Source: Streptomyces sp. NRRL F-5123
GTDB lineage: Bacteria > Actinomycetota > Actinomycetes > Streptomycetales > Streptomycetaceae
Reading direction: 5' to 3'
Length of the DNA stretch: 64,000 bases
Assembly: GCF_000721495.1 (NCBI RefSeq)
Contig: NZ_JOHY01000003.1
Location: forward strand, 1-64,000
Part shown: one piece after another, positions 1 to 6,629 of the stretch
Numbering within the stretch: position 1 is the stretch's first letter
Layout of the letters: the number at the start of each line of letters is the position of its first letter
Translations under genes and position numbers: made by a program
Notes under the pieces: model-generated
Databases searched by the model: none
What the model was told of the DNA's origin: nothing
What the model saw: only the letters and a program-made list of their open reading frames with translations

Positions 1-307
1 CCCCCCACGTGGCCAGCCCCCGCCCCGCGGCCCGCTCGGCGATCCGGTACCCCAACTCGGCCTCGCCGTCCGCGACGTCCACGAGGTTGACCCGCCCCAG
101 CACCTCCCCGCCGTCCCCGACGACGACATGGAAGTAGCACTCCCCGACCTCCTGCTCCGCCAGCCGCGCCCGCAGCATCTCGCCGAAGCGGGCGAAGAAC
201 TCCTCCCCCCTGTCGGGCACGGAGGCGGCGAAGTACGCCCGGTTCTCCTCCTCGAAGGCGAGCAGCGCGGAGGCGTGGCGGCGGTGGAGCAGCTGGATCT
301 CGGGCAT
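1..307 (-). CDS. GNAT-family N-acetyltransferase, N-terminal part
   Basis: This is the N-terminal ~102 residues of a GNAT acetyltransferase, and the gene runs off the left edge of the window. The protein begins MPEIQLLHRRHASALLAF, typical of RimJ-like enzymes that acetylate N-termini or small amines from acetyl-CoA. The beta-strands leading to the acetyl-CoA site are visible (residues near CYFHVVVGDGGEVLGRVNL, then AELGYRIAERAAGRGLAT, the start of motif A). The ATG at 307 is preceded by a -10-like hexamer at exactly 7 nt, which suggests a leaderless start; an in-frame TTG lies three codons upstream. The substrate cannot be inferred. It is divergent from the gene at 489. Confidence 0.75.
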   Translation of the reverse strand, partial: MPEIQLLHRRHASALLAFEEENRAYFAASVPDRGEEFFARFGEMLRARLAEQEVGECYFHVVVGDGGEVLGRVNLVDVADGEAELGYRIAERAAGRGLATWG

Positions 308-314
308 GCGCAGC

Positions 315-320
315 AATATA
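315..320 (-). promoter_or_regulatory. Candidate -10 hexamer of leaderless acetyltransferase gene
   Basis: On the minus strand TATATT ends exactly 7 nt before the ATG at 307. That spacing would put the transcription start on the A of the start codon. No convincing -35 is visible. The call is inference from spacing and from the same pattern at several other genes here. Confidence 0.4.
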
Positions 321-475
321 GGCACCGCGCGGTGGGCGCCGATGCCACGGCTGCGGGCGGCGGCATCCACCGGACGCCCGGAAGCGGTCCGGGAACGGCG
401 GCGCGACCGGGGCGGACCACGACGGATTCGGGTTGCTCGCCGATGCCGAGGATGACGCCGGGCCCGCCGTCAGGG

Positions 476-481
476 CAGAAT
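476..481 (+). promoter_or_regulatory. Candidate -10 hexamer of leaderless gene
   Basis: CAGAAT ends 7 nt before the ATG at 489. There is no purine-rich ribosome binding site between them, so a leaderless mRNA is the simplest reading. No clear -35 is seen. Confidence 0.35.
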
Positions 482-488
482 CCGCAGC

Positions 489-1232
489 ATGCGCACGATC
501 GACTACATCGCCCACCTGCAGCGGGAGGGCGAACTGCTCGCGGACGCCGCCGCGGCGGCGGGCGAGGACGCGCCCGTGCCGACCTGTCCCGGCTGGACGA
601 CCGGGGACCTGGTCCGGCACACCAGCACCTTCCACCGCTGGGCGGCGCGCATCGTGGACGAGGGGCCGGCCGGGCCCGTGCCGGAGGATCCGATGCCCGC
701 GGAGCCGACGGGCCCGGCGCTGCTGCCCTGGTTCCGGGAGGGGCACGGCAACCTGGTCCGTACGCTGCGGGCGGCCGGTGAGGGGACGGAGTGCTGGACG
801 TTTCTGCCCGCGCCCTCCCCGTTGGCGTTCTGGGCCCGGCGGCAGGCGCACGAGACGGCGGTGCACCGGGTGGACGCCGAGTCGGCGCGCGGCAGGGAAC
901 TCTCCGCCATGGACCCGGCGTTCGCCGCGGACGGCATCGACGAGCTGCTGACCGGGTTCCACGCCCGCGCCCGCAGCCGGGTGCGCACCGGGCAGCCGCG
1001 CGTCCTGCGGGTGCGGCCGTCCGACGCCGAAGCGGCGTGGACCGTACGGCTCACGGCCGACGCGCCCCCGCGCACCGAGCGCTCCGCGGACGGTCCGGCC
1101 GACTGCGAGCTGTCCGGCCCGGCGCAGGACCTCTACCTCGTCCTCTGGAACCGCCTGCCCCTCACCGCGGCAACCCTCACCGGCGACACCGCCCTCGCCG
1201 CGCTGTGGCGGGAGACCTCCGCCATCACCTGA
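489..1232 (+). CDS. Maleylpyruvate isomerase-family mycothiol-dependent protein
   Basis: A 247-residue protein of the actinobacterial family related to mycothiol-dependent maleylpyruvate isomerase and DinB-like four-helix proteins (TIGR03083 type). Its N-terminal half has the signature PTCPGWTTGDLVRHTS (about residues 34-49) and a later histidine-containing helix, AHETAVHRVDAE (about 118-129), where the family binds a divalent metal. The C-terminal ~90 residues form the sterol-carrier-like domain ending in LPLTAATLTGD. Members are thought to carry out mycothiol-dependent thiol transfer or isomerisation, but the substrate of this paralog is unknown. It converges on the MerR gene with a 9-bp gap. 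Confidence 0.8.
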   Translation: MRTIDYIAHLQREGELLADAAAAAGEDAPVPTCPGWTTGDLVRHTSTFHRWAARIVDEGPAGPVPEDPMPAEPTGPALLPWFREGHGNLVRTLRAAGEGTECWTFLPAPSPLAFWARRQAHETAVHRVDAESARGRELSAMDPAFAADGIDELLTGFHARARSRVRTGQPRVLRVRPSDAEAAWTVRLTADAPPRTERSADGPADCELSGPAQDLYLVLWNRLPLTAATLTGDTALAALWRETSAIT

Positions 1233-1241
1233 CGCCGGCGC

Positions 1242-1628
1242 TCAGGGGGATGTCGGCGTCGCGGCGCGGTTCCATGTCTCCTCCGCCATGTGGATCACTT
1301 CGTCGAGGACCTCGCGGGAGCGGACGAAGTCGGCGATCGTCCGGTCGATGCGATCGCGCTCCTTCGCGAGTTCGTCGACGAGTTCGGGGGTGGCGATCTC
1401 GCTCGGACCTGCGTCGTCGCGCATGCAGGGCAGCAGCTGGGCGATCTTCTTGCTGGACAGCCCGGCCGCGTAGAGGGTCTGGACGCGGATGACGCGGTCG
1501 ACCGCCCAGCCCCCGTAGTCGCGCTGCCCGCCGGGCGTGCGCTCCGGTCGCAGGAGTCCCTGGGTCTCGTAGTAGCGCAGGGAGCGCTCGCTCACCCCGG
1601 TGCGCCTGGCCAGTTCACCGATCCGCAT
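1242..1628 (-). CDS. MerR-family transcriptional regulator
   Basis: A 128-residue MerR regulator. The N-terminal winged helix is clear (MRIGELARRTGVSERSLRYYE, then GLLRPERTPGGQRDY), followed by the long dimerisation helix (about residues 75-115). Only one cysteine (LPCMRD) is present and there is no C-terminal metal-binding cysteine pair, so an organic or redox signal is more likely than a metal. I chose the ATG at 1628 because the domain begins there; an upstream in-frame start would cross the operator. It is divergent from the old yellow enzyme gene, and the dyad between them is its likely target. Confidence 0.88.
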   Translation of the reverse strand: MRIGELARRTGVSERSLRYYETQGLLRPERTPGGQRDYGGWAVDRVIRVQTLYAAGLSSKKIAQLLPCMRDDAGPSEIATPELVDELAKERDRIDRTIADFVRSREVLDEVIHMAEETWNRAATPTSP

Positions 1629-1651
1629 TCTCCACCTCGCCCGATGACGAC

Positions 1652-1683
1652 TTGAACTTGACACCAGTGTCATGTTCTACCGT
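1652..1683 (+). promoter_or_regulatory. MerR-type promoter with dyad in a long spacer
   Basis: A perfect dyad, TGACAC-CA-GTGTCA, occupies 1659-1672. It lies between a possible -35 (TTGAAC, 1652-1657) and a possible -10 (TACCGT, 1678-1683), a 20-bp spacer. MerR-family promoters characteristically have 19-20-bp spacers containing the operator dyad, which the activator twists into alignment. The -10 ends 7 nt before the ATG at 1691, so the reductase mRNA would be leaderless. The dyad also abuts the MerR start, allowing autoregulation. Confidence 0.55.
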
Positions 1684-1690
1684 CCGGGAC

Positions 1691-2833
1691 ATGACGAACG
1701 CACCCGTTTCCCCGAGCCTCTTCCAGCCCGCCCGCCTCGGCGACCTGCACCTGCCCAACCGCCTGGTGATGGCCCCGATGACGCGCAACCGCGCCGCTGC
1801 CGACGGCACCCCCGAACCGATCATGGCGACCTATTACGCCCAACGCGCCACCGCCGGGCTGATCATCGCCGAGGCGTCCACGCCGAACGCCGTCGGGCAG
1901 ACCTATCCGAACATCACCGCCATCCACAGCGGCAAGCACGTCGTCGGATGGCGGCGCGTCACCGAGGCAGTGGCGGCCTCGGGCGGCCGGATGTTCCTGC
2001 AGCTGCAGCACGGCGGCCGGGTCGGGCATCCCGGCACCAGCGGCCTGACGCCCCTCGCACCCTCACGCGTCCCGCTGCCCGACACGATCCACACGCCGAC
2101 CGGGCCCCAGCCCGCAGTCGTGCCGGTCGCCATGACAACCGCGCAGATCCGCACCACGATCGCCGACTTCGCCGCCGCCGCCCGCAACGCCATGGACGCC
2201 GGCTTCGCCGGCGTCGAGGTGCACGCCGCCAACGGCTACCTCCTGCACCAGTTCCTGGCCCGCAACACCAACCACCGCACCGACGGGTACGGGGGCGAGG
2301 TCGCCCACCGCACCAGGTTCGTCGTCGAGGTCGTCCGGGCCGTCGCCGACGCGATCGGCCCCGCTCACGTCGGCGTGCGCATCGCTCCGGGGCTGACGGT
2401 CAACGGCATCGAGGAAGGCGACACGGAGCAGATCTACCCCGTCCTCCTCGACGCCCTCGGAAAAGTGGGTCCGGCCTACCTGCACGTCGTCTTCGCCGAC
2501 CCCGACCAGCCGCTCTTCCAGGACATCCGCAGGCGGTGGACCGGCACCCTGATCGCCAACCCCGTCCTGGGATGGGGCAGTCCGCTCCCCCCGGACGGAG
2601 GCAGGGCGGCGGCCGAGCGGCTGCTCGCCGCCGGCGCCGACCTCATCGCCCTCGGCCGCCCCTTCCTCGCCAACCCCGACCTGGTCGAACGGCTCCGCAC
2701 CGGAGCAGCGATCAACCAGGTGAAGGACCACGGCCTGATGTACACCGGCGGAACAGCCGGCTACACCGACTATCCGACGCTCGCCACAGCTGCCCCCGCA
2801 CATCGCCGGGTGCCCGAACCGACCACGCCGTGA
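1691..2833 (+). CDS. Old yellow enzyme-family alkene reductase
   Basis: A 380-residue FMN-dependent ene-reductase of the old yellow enzyme family (NemA/OYE-like), using NAD(P)H to reduce activated C=C bonds or nitro groups of electrophiles. The TIM barrel begins LFQPARLGDLHLPNRLVMAPMTR. The substrate-binding motif HAANGYLLHQFL (about residues 178-189) is followed by NTNHRTDGYGG, and the C-terminal phosphate-binding part includes ADLIALGRPFLANPDLV. Length matches the family. It faces the MerR gene over a 62-bp intergenic region with the dyad, so it is probably induced by a reactive electrophile. An earlier in-frame start at 1652 would lie in the -35 region and is rejected. Confidence 0.9.
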   Translation: MTNAPVSPSLFQPARLGDLHLPNRLVMAPMTRNRAAADGTPEPIMATYYAQRATAGLIIAEASTPNAVGQTYPNITAIHSGKHVVGWRRVTEAVAASGGRMFLQLQHGGRVGHPGTSGLTPLAPSRVPLPDTIHTPTGPQPAVVPVAMTTAQIRTTIADFAAAARNAMDAGFAGVEVHAANGYLLHQFLARNTNHRTDGYGGEVAHRTRFVVEVVRAVADAIGPAHVGVRIAPGLTVNGIEEGDTEQIYPVLLDALGKVGPAYLHVVFADPDQPLFQDIRRRWTGTLIANPVLGWGSPLPPDGGRAAAERLLAAGADLIALGRPFLANPDLVERLRTGAAINQVKDHGLMYTGGTAGYTDYPTLATAAPAHRRVPEPTTP

Positions 2834-2851
2834 CCGCCGTCAGGGCGGCGG
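2834..2851 (+). terminator. Short hairpin after old yellow enzyme gene
   Basis: A 6-bp stem (CCGCCG/CGGCGG) with a TCAGGG loop starts directly after the stop codon. It is short and has no U-tract, so it is only a weak terminator candidate. Confidence 0.3.
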
Positions 2852-3091
2852 CCCCGACACCGCCTCTCCCCGATCCGCCGGACTCCCCGGCATCCCGGAA
2901 CGACTGCGTGCCCGCACTCTCGCGCACTACCGTGGAGGCCAAGTGCGGTGCCTCCAGGGCCGCTTGCGCCACTCCGGCCACGCCAGAACGAGCGCAGTCG
3001 CCTGGCCCGGCCGACGCCGTGAACGACTCGCAGCGCACTTCGCCCGGAAGAGCCGGGAGGTTCGTCGGAGAACCACACCTCTGGAGGAGCC

Positions 3092-3397
3092 GTGCCGTCC
3101 CGCGGCGCAGGATCGAAACCGCTCGCGGCGCGGGCAGTCGCACCGGCATGCCTTGCCCTCGTCCTGGGGGCGGCGGCGACGCTCACCGCGTGTTCGTCGG
3201 GGAGCGACGAGCCGACCGTCGAACTCGACGGCGTGAAGGCGTGCGGCCTGCTCACCAAGGCGCAGTTGAAGAGCTACGAGGTGTCCACCGTCACCCTCGA
3301 CACCGACAAGGACGGCGTCTCGGTGTGCGAATGGGGGGCGGCGCCTTCCCCTGGGAGGGTCCGTTTCGTTCAAGACGCCCCGCGGGCCGCGGGCTAG
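3092..3397 (+). CDS. Truncated DUF3558-type lipoprotein
   Basis: A 101-residue secreted lipoprotein starting at GTG 3092 behind GGAGG. It has a signal peptide with a lipobox ending LTAC (cysteine near residue 34) and then the opening of a DUF3558 domain: a KACGLLTKAQL motif and VCEWG, the two cysteines that usually pair. Family members are usually around 180-200 residues, so most of the domain is missing. The reading frame ends in a TAG that is part of the -10-like hexamer of the next gene. I read this as a decayed or truncated gene; whether the product is stable is unknown. Confidence 0.55.
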   Translation: MPSRGAGSKPLAARAVAPACLALVLGAAATLTACSSGSDEPTVELDGVKACGLLTKAQLKSYEVSTVTLDTDKDGVSVCEWGAAPSPGRVRFVQDAPRAAG

Positions 3398-3400
3398 CGT
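3395..3400 (+). promoter_or_regulatory. Candidate -10 hexamer for the glyoxalase-like gene
   Basis: TAGCGT ends exactly 7 nt before the ATG at 3408. Its first three bases are the stop codon of the truncated lipoprotein. A leaderless start is likely. Confidence 0.45.
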
Positions 3401-3407
3401 CGGGGAC

Positions 3408-3809
3408 ATGAACGCACATCACGTGACACCCCGCCTGGACATGATCGGGATCGTCGTCTCCGACATGGCGGCCTCGCTGAGCTTCTACCGCCTGCTGGGC
3501 ATCGACCTGCCCGCCGCGGCGGACGGCGAGGCGCATGTCGAGGTCACTCTCGCGGGCGGGCTGCGGCTGGCCTGGGACACCGTCGCGACGGTCAGGTCCT
3601 TCGACCCGCAGTGGCAGCCGGCCCGCGGCAACCGGATCGCGCTCGCCTTCGACTGCGGCACCCCGGCGGGGGTGGACGCGCTGTGGGACGAGCTGACGGG
3701 CGCCGGCTTCGAGGGGCACCTCAAGCCGTGGGACGCCTTCTGGGGCCAGCGCTACGCCGTCGTCCACGACCCGGACGGCAACCCGGTGGACCTCTTCGCG
3801 GCGGCCTGA
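3408..3809 (+). CDS. VOC/glyoxalase-fold protein
   Basis: A 133-residue single-module vicinal-oxygen-chelate protein (glyoxalase/bleomycin-resistance/dioxygenase fold). The first beta-alpha-beta unit reads MIGIVVSDMAASLSFYRLLGIDLP and the second ends RYAVVHDPDGNPVDLFA, the usual closing strand with its DPDGN turn. A metal-ligand glutamate is possible at HVEVTLAGG, but the full ligand set is not obvious. Such small members include fosfomycin- or bleomycin-resistance proteins, isomerases and binding proteins; nothing here decides between them. The mRNA is probably leaderless. Confidence 0.82.
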   Translation: MNAHHVTPRLDMIGIVVSDMAASLSFYRLLGIDLPAAADGEAHVEVTLAGGLRLAWDTVATVRSFDPQWQPARGNRIALAFDCGTPAGVDALWDELTGAGFEGHLKPWDAFWGQRYAVVHDPDGNPVDLFAAA

Positions 3810-3854
3810 CACCCGCTTGTGCGGGTGCGCCCGGCGCGGCCAGGATCGGTCCGC

Positions 3855-3989
3855 GTGAGCAGTCCTTACGACGACGAGCGGCCGGAGCAGTTCCGCGCGG
3901 GACTGGCGTCGCTGGAGGCCGCGGTCCGCGCCGGCGGGACGGGCGCGGTCCTCGAACGCTACGACGTGGCCGTCTTCTCCCGCTCGTGA
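3855..3989 (+). CDS. Small hypothetical protein, possible gene fragment
   Basis: A 44-residue frame from GTG 3855, beginning VSSPYDDERPEQFRAGLA and ending in YDVAVFSRS. The sequence looks helical and protein-like rather than random, and resembles the tail of a longer conserved protein. Its stop codon lies inside a strong terminator hairpin, which fits a genuine 3' end. It has no recognisable domain and no clear ribosome binding site. It could be a remnant like the truncated lipoprotein nearby. Confidence 0.35.
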   Translation: MSSPYDDERPEQFRAGLASLEAAVRAGGTGAVLERYDVAVFSRS

Positions 3990-4016
3990 CCGGCCGCCGC
4001 CGAAGGGCCGGTCACG
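3985..4016 (+). terminator. Bidirectional hairpin between convergent genes
   Basis: A perfect 11-bp stem (3985-3995 with 4006-4016, arm CGTGACCGGCC) with a 10-nt loop sits between the small frame ending at 3989 and the acetyltransferase ending at 4029. It has no U-tract, as is common for GC-rich actinobacterial terminators. Confidence 0.6.
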
Positions 4017-4028
4017 GCTCGGCGCCGG

Positions 4029-4571
4029 TCAGGATCCCGCCGGGGGCTGCCACTCGTGGGCGAGGAGGCCGAGGACCACCTCGTCCACGAACTCGCCCAT
4101 CACCCAGGCCGCCGAGCGGAGCACGCCCTCGCGCACGAAGCCGTTGCTCTCGGCGGCCCGCAGCATCGCCGGGTTGTCGGCGAGGGTCTCGACCTGCAGC
4201 CGGTAGAGGCCGCGGACGACGAAGCCGTAGTGGCAGAGCACGGCGACCGTGTCGGTGCCGTAGCCCTTGCCGCGGGCGGACGGCAGCATGCTCAGGCCGA
4301 GGTGGGCGTAGCGGCTGTGGTTGTCGATGCCCCACAGGTTGGCGTAGCCGATGAGCGTGCCGCCGGACAGGTCCACGACGGAGAAGGGGACGTTCCGCGG
4401 GTCCTGCTCGTCGGTGAGATTCCGCGGATCCTTCGTGCCGGGGGCGAGCGGGCGCCAGGCGGCGCCCTCCGCGCGCGAGGCGGTGACCACGTCGTCGTGG
4501 AGCTCGGCCCGCAGGATCGGGATGTCCTCCTCGTGCCGGGCCCGCAGCCCGACCGTACGGCCTCGTAGCAT
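4029..4571 (-). CDS. GNAT-family N-acetyltransferase (RimJ-like)
   Basis: A 180-residue GNAT protein of the RimJ/RimL type, which acetylates N-terminal or side-chain amines using acetyl-CoA. The start MLRGRTVGLRARHEEDIP is typical. The acetyl-CoA pyrophosphate loop is present as PSARGKGYGTD (about residues 101-111), followed by GLYRLQVETLADNPAMLRAAESNGFVREG split over the last conserved strands. It starts 3' of and is co-directional with the AraC-type gene, 10 bp apart, suggesting a two-gene unit. The target is unknown; antibiotic or protein acetylation are both possible. Confidence 0.85.
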   Translation of the reverse strand: MLRGRTVGLRARHEEDIPILRAELHDDVVTASRAEGAAWRPLAPGTKDPRNLTDEQDPRNVPFSVVDLSGGTLIGYANLWGIDNHSRYAHLGLSMLPSARGKGYGTDTVAVLCHYGFVVRGLYRLQVETLADNPAMLRAAESNGFVREGVLRSAAWVMGEFVDEVVLGLLAHEWQPPAGS

Positions 4572-4581
4572 GCCTGCCTTC

Positions 4582-5286
4582 CTACCCGGTGGGGGCGGCG
4601 GGCGGCAACCGGATTAGCTCGCCGAGCGGGACGCCCGCGAGCGCCCGGACCTCGCGGGCCAGGTGGGGCTGGTCGGCGTAGCCGGTGTCGGCGGCGACCC
4701 GGGCGAAGGGGACGCCGGCGCGGGCGAGGGCCAGGGCGCGCTGGAGGCGCAGGACGCGGCCGAGGGTGCGCGGCCCGTAGCCGAAGGCGGCCTCGCAGCG
4801 GCGGCGCAGCTGGCGCTCCCCGAGGCCGCACGCGGCAGCGACGTCCGCGACGGACCGGCCCGCGGTGAGGGCGGCGGTGACCGCGGCGGGCAGCGGGTCG
4901 GCGGGCGCGGCCTCGGTCGTCCGGGCGACGGCCCACGCTTCGAGGGCGGCGGCGGGGCCGGCGTCGGCGCGCTCGGCGAGCCGCCGGGCGCGGGCGGCGG
5001 GCCAGAGGTCGGCGAGCGGCACCCGGCGGTCGCGCATCTCGGCGGCGGGGGTGCCGAGGAGGGCGGGCGCGGTCCCGGGCGCGAACCGCAGGCCGGCGAA
5101 AACGCTGCCGGGGCGGGCGGTGGCGACGTACCCGGCGGTGTCGGGCCCGGCGACGAGCAGCGTGCCGTCGTGCCAGATCAGGTCCATGCAGCCGTCGGGC
5201 AGGATGCGGTAGGGGCCGCCGCCGTCCGTGCGGCTCCACACGGTGACGCCGGGAACCGCGCCCGGCCGCTCGCGATATCCGCCCAC
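4582..5286 (-). CDS. AraC-family regulator with DUF6597-like N-domain
   Basis: A 234-residue transcription factor. The N-terminal half resembles the DUF6597 sensor-like domain (YRILPDGCMDLIWHDGTLLVAG, split around residues 25-46). The C-terminal half holds two AraC-type helix-turn-helix motifs: VADVAAACGLGERQLRRR (about 155-172) and FARVAADTGYADQPHLARE (about 199-217). I placed the start at GTG 5286 because upstream codons in this frame read through the neighbouring membrane protein gene; a GGGGA sits close upstream. It probably regulates the co-directional acetyltransferase 10 bp downstream or a DNA-damage-type response, but this is inference. Confidence 0.8.
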   Translation of the reverse strand: MGGYRERPGAVPGVTVWSRTDGGGPYRILPDGCMDLIWHDGTLLVAGPDTAGYVATARPGSVFAGLRFAPGTAPALLGTPAAEMRDRRVPLADLWPAARARRLAERADAGPAAALEAWAVARTTEAAPADPLPAAVTAALTAGRSVADVAAACGLGERQLRRRCEAAFGYGPRTLGRVLRLQRALALARAGVPFARVAADTGYADQPHLAREVRALAGVPLGELIRLPPAAPTG

Positions 5287-5321
5287 GTCCCCATGATGCC
5301 GCGGCTCACCGGCACCGCGGC

Positions 5322-6611
5322 TCAGTGGTGCCGGTGCTCGTCCCACTGCTGGGGCTGGGGCGGGTAGGGCGGCGACGGGGGCGCGGGCGGCAGCCGCGGC
5401 GGGGAGGTGGGGCGGGGCGGGACGAGGGGGCGGGGCCGGCGCGGCGGGTCGAGCGGCTCGGGGCGCTCCGGCCGGGGGCGGCGGGCGCGCAGCCGGGAGC
5501 GGATGTCGGCGTGCGGCAGGACGTCCACCCAGCGCTCGGGGTATTCGGCGGGCGGATCGTCGTCGTCCGCGTCCTCGGCGTCCTCGGCGTTCCCTGCCGC
5601 GGCGGCCTGCCGGGCGCGGCGGGCCGCGGCGCGGGCGACGACCTCGGCGGCGGCCGCCTCCTTGCGGCGGTTGTTCTCCTCGCGGGCCGCGGCGGTGGCC
5701 AGCGAGGGCCACACCCGGTCGACGGCGGCGTTGACGGCGGCGCCGACGAGGACGGCGAAGGCGCTCACGCCGATCCACAGCAGGACGGCGATGGGCGCGG
5801 CGAGCGAACCGTAGATCGTGTGGCCCTCGACGGCGTGCCCGAGGTAGATCCGCAGGACGAAGCTGCCCAGCATCCACATGAGCAGGGCGACGAGCGCGCC
5901 GGGCACGTCCTCGTACCACGGCGCCCGGACGGGGACGGACACGTGGTAGAGCGTGGTGAGGAAGGCCACCGAGGCGAGCAGCACGGCGGGCCAGTACAGG
6001 ACGTGGACGGTGCCGGTGACACCGGGGATCAGGTCGTCGACGGCGCCGGGGCCGACGACGACCAGCGGCAGCACGGCCGCCCCGAGCACGAGCGCGACGA
6101 TGTAGAGGACCAGGGACATCAGCCGGGTGCGGACGATGCCGCGGCGGCCCTCCAGCCCGTACATGATGGTGATGGTGTCGACGAAGACGTTGACCGCGCG
6201 GGAGCCGGACCACAGGGCGATGACGAAGCCGATCGAGATCAGGTCCGGGCGGCGGCCGTGGAAGACGTCGTCCACGAGCGGTTTGACCAGGTCGTTGACG
6301 CCCTTGTCGGACAGCACGGTCGCGGACGCGCTGAGGATGTTGTGACGTATGTGGTCGATGGTGTCGAGCCCGACGACGGTGTCGACGTAGCCGAGCGCGC
6401 CGACCAGGCCGAGCAGCAGCGGCGGCAGTGACAGCAGCACGAAGAAGGCGGCCTCGGCGGCGAGGCCGGTGACGCGGTACTCCAGGCACGAGTCGACCGT
6501 GTCCTTGAGCAGCAGCCAGCCGACCTTCCGCTTGGAGACGTTGCGGTAGAGCACCCGGGCCCGCCGCCAGCGGCTCGGACGCCGGTGGCTTCTTTCTTCT
6601 GCTGCTTGCAC
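5322..6611 (-). CDS. YihY/BrkB-family membrane protein
   Basis: A 429-residue inner-membrane protein of the YihY/virulence-factor-BrkB family. The conserved start of the domain, GLAAEAAFFVLLSLPPLLLG (about residues 50-69), is followed by about six hydrophobic segments, including the family's ALWSGSRAVNVFVDTITIMYG loop (about 131-151) and LLMWMLGSFVLRIYLG. After about residue 310 the protein becomes a charged alanine/arginine segment and then a proline-rich, disordered cytoplasmic tail. Function of the family is unsettled. The GTG start at 6611 has AAGGGGG immediately upstream; a downstream GTG at 6554 is an alternative. Its start lies 18 bp from the divergent dehydrogenase start. Confidence 0.87.
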   Translation of the reverse strand: MQAAEERSHRRPSRWRRARVLYRNVSKRKVGWLLLKDTVDSCLEYRVTGLAAEAAFFVLLSLPPLLLGLVGALGYVDTVVGLDTIDHIRHNILSASATVLSDKGVNDLVKPLVDDVFHGRRPDLISIGFVIALWSGSRAVNVFVDTITIMYGLEGRRGIVRTRLMSLVLYIVALVLGAAVLPLVVVGPGAVDDLIPGVTGTVHVLYWPAVLLASVAFLTTLYHVSVPVRAPWYEDVPGALVALLMWMLGSFVLRIYLGHAVEGHTIYGSLAAPIAVLLWIGVSAFAVLVGAAVNAAVDRVWPSLATAAAREENNRRKEAAAAEVVARAAARRARQAAAAGNAEDAEDADDDDPPAEYPERWVDVLPHADIRSRLRARRPRPERPEPLDPPRRPRPLVPPRPTSPPRLPPAPPSPPYPPQPQQWDEHRHH

Positions 6612-6616
6612 CCCCT

Positions 6617-6622
6617 TACGTT
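6617..6622 (+). promoter_or_regulatory. Candidate -10 hexamer for the AidB-like gene
   Basis: TACGTT ends exactly 7 nt before the ATG at 6630, implying a leaderless transcript. The hexamer overlaps the purine run serving as ribosome binding site of the divergent YihY gene, so the two genes share a very tight start region. Confidence 0.45.
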
Positions 6623-6629
6623 AGCTGGC

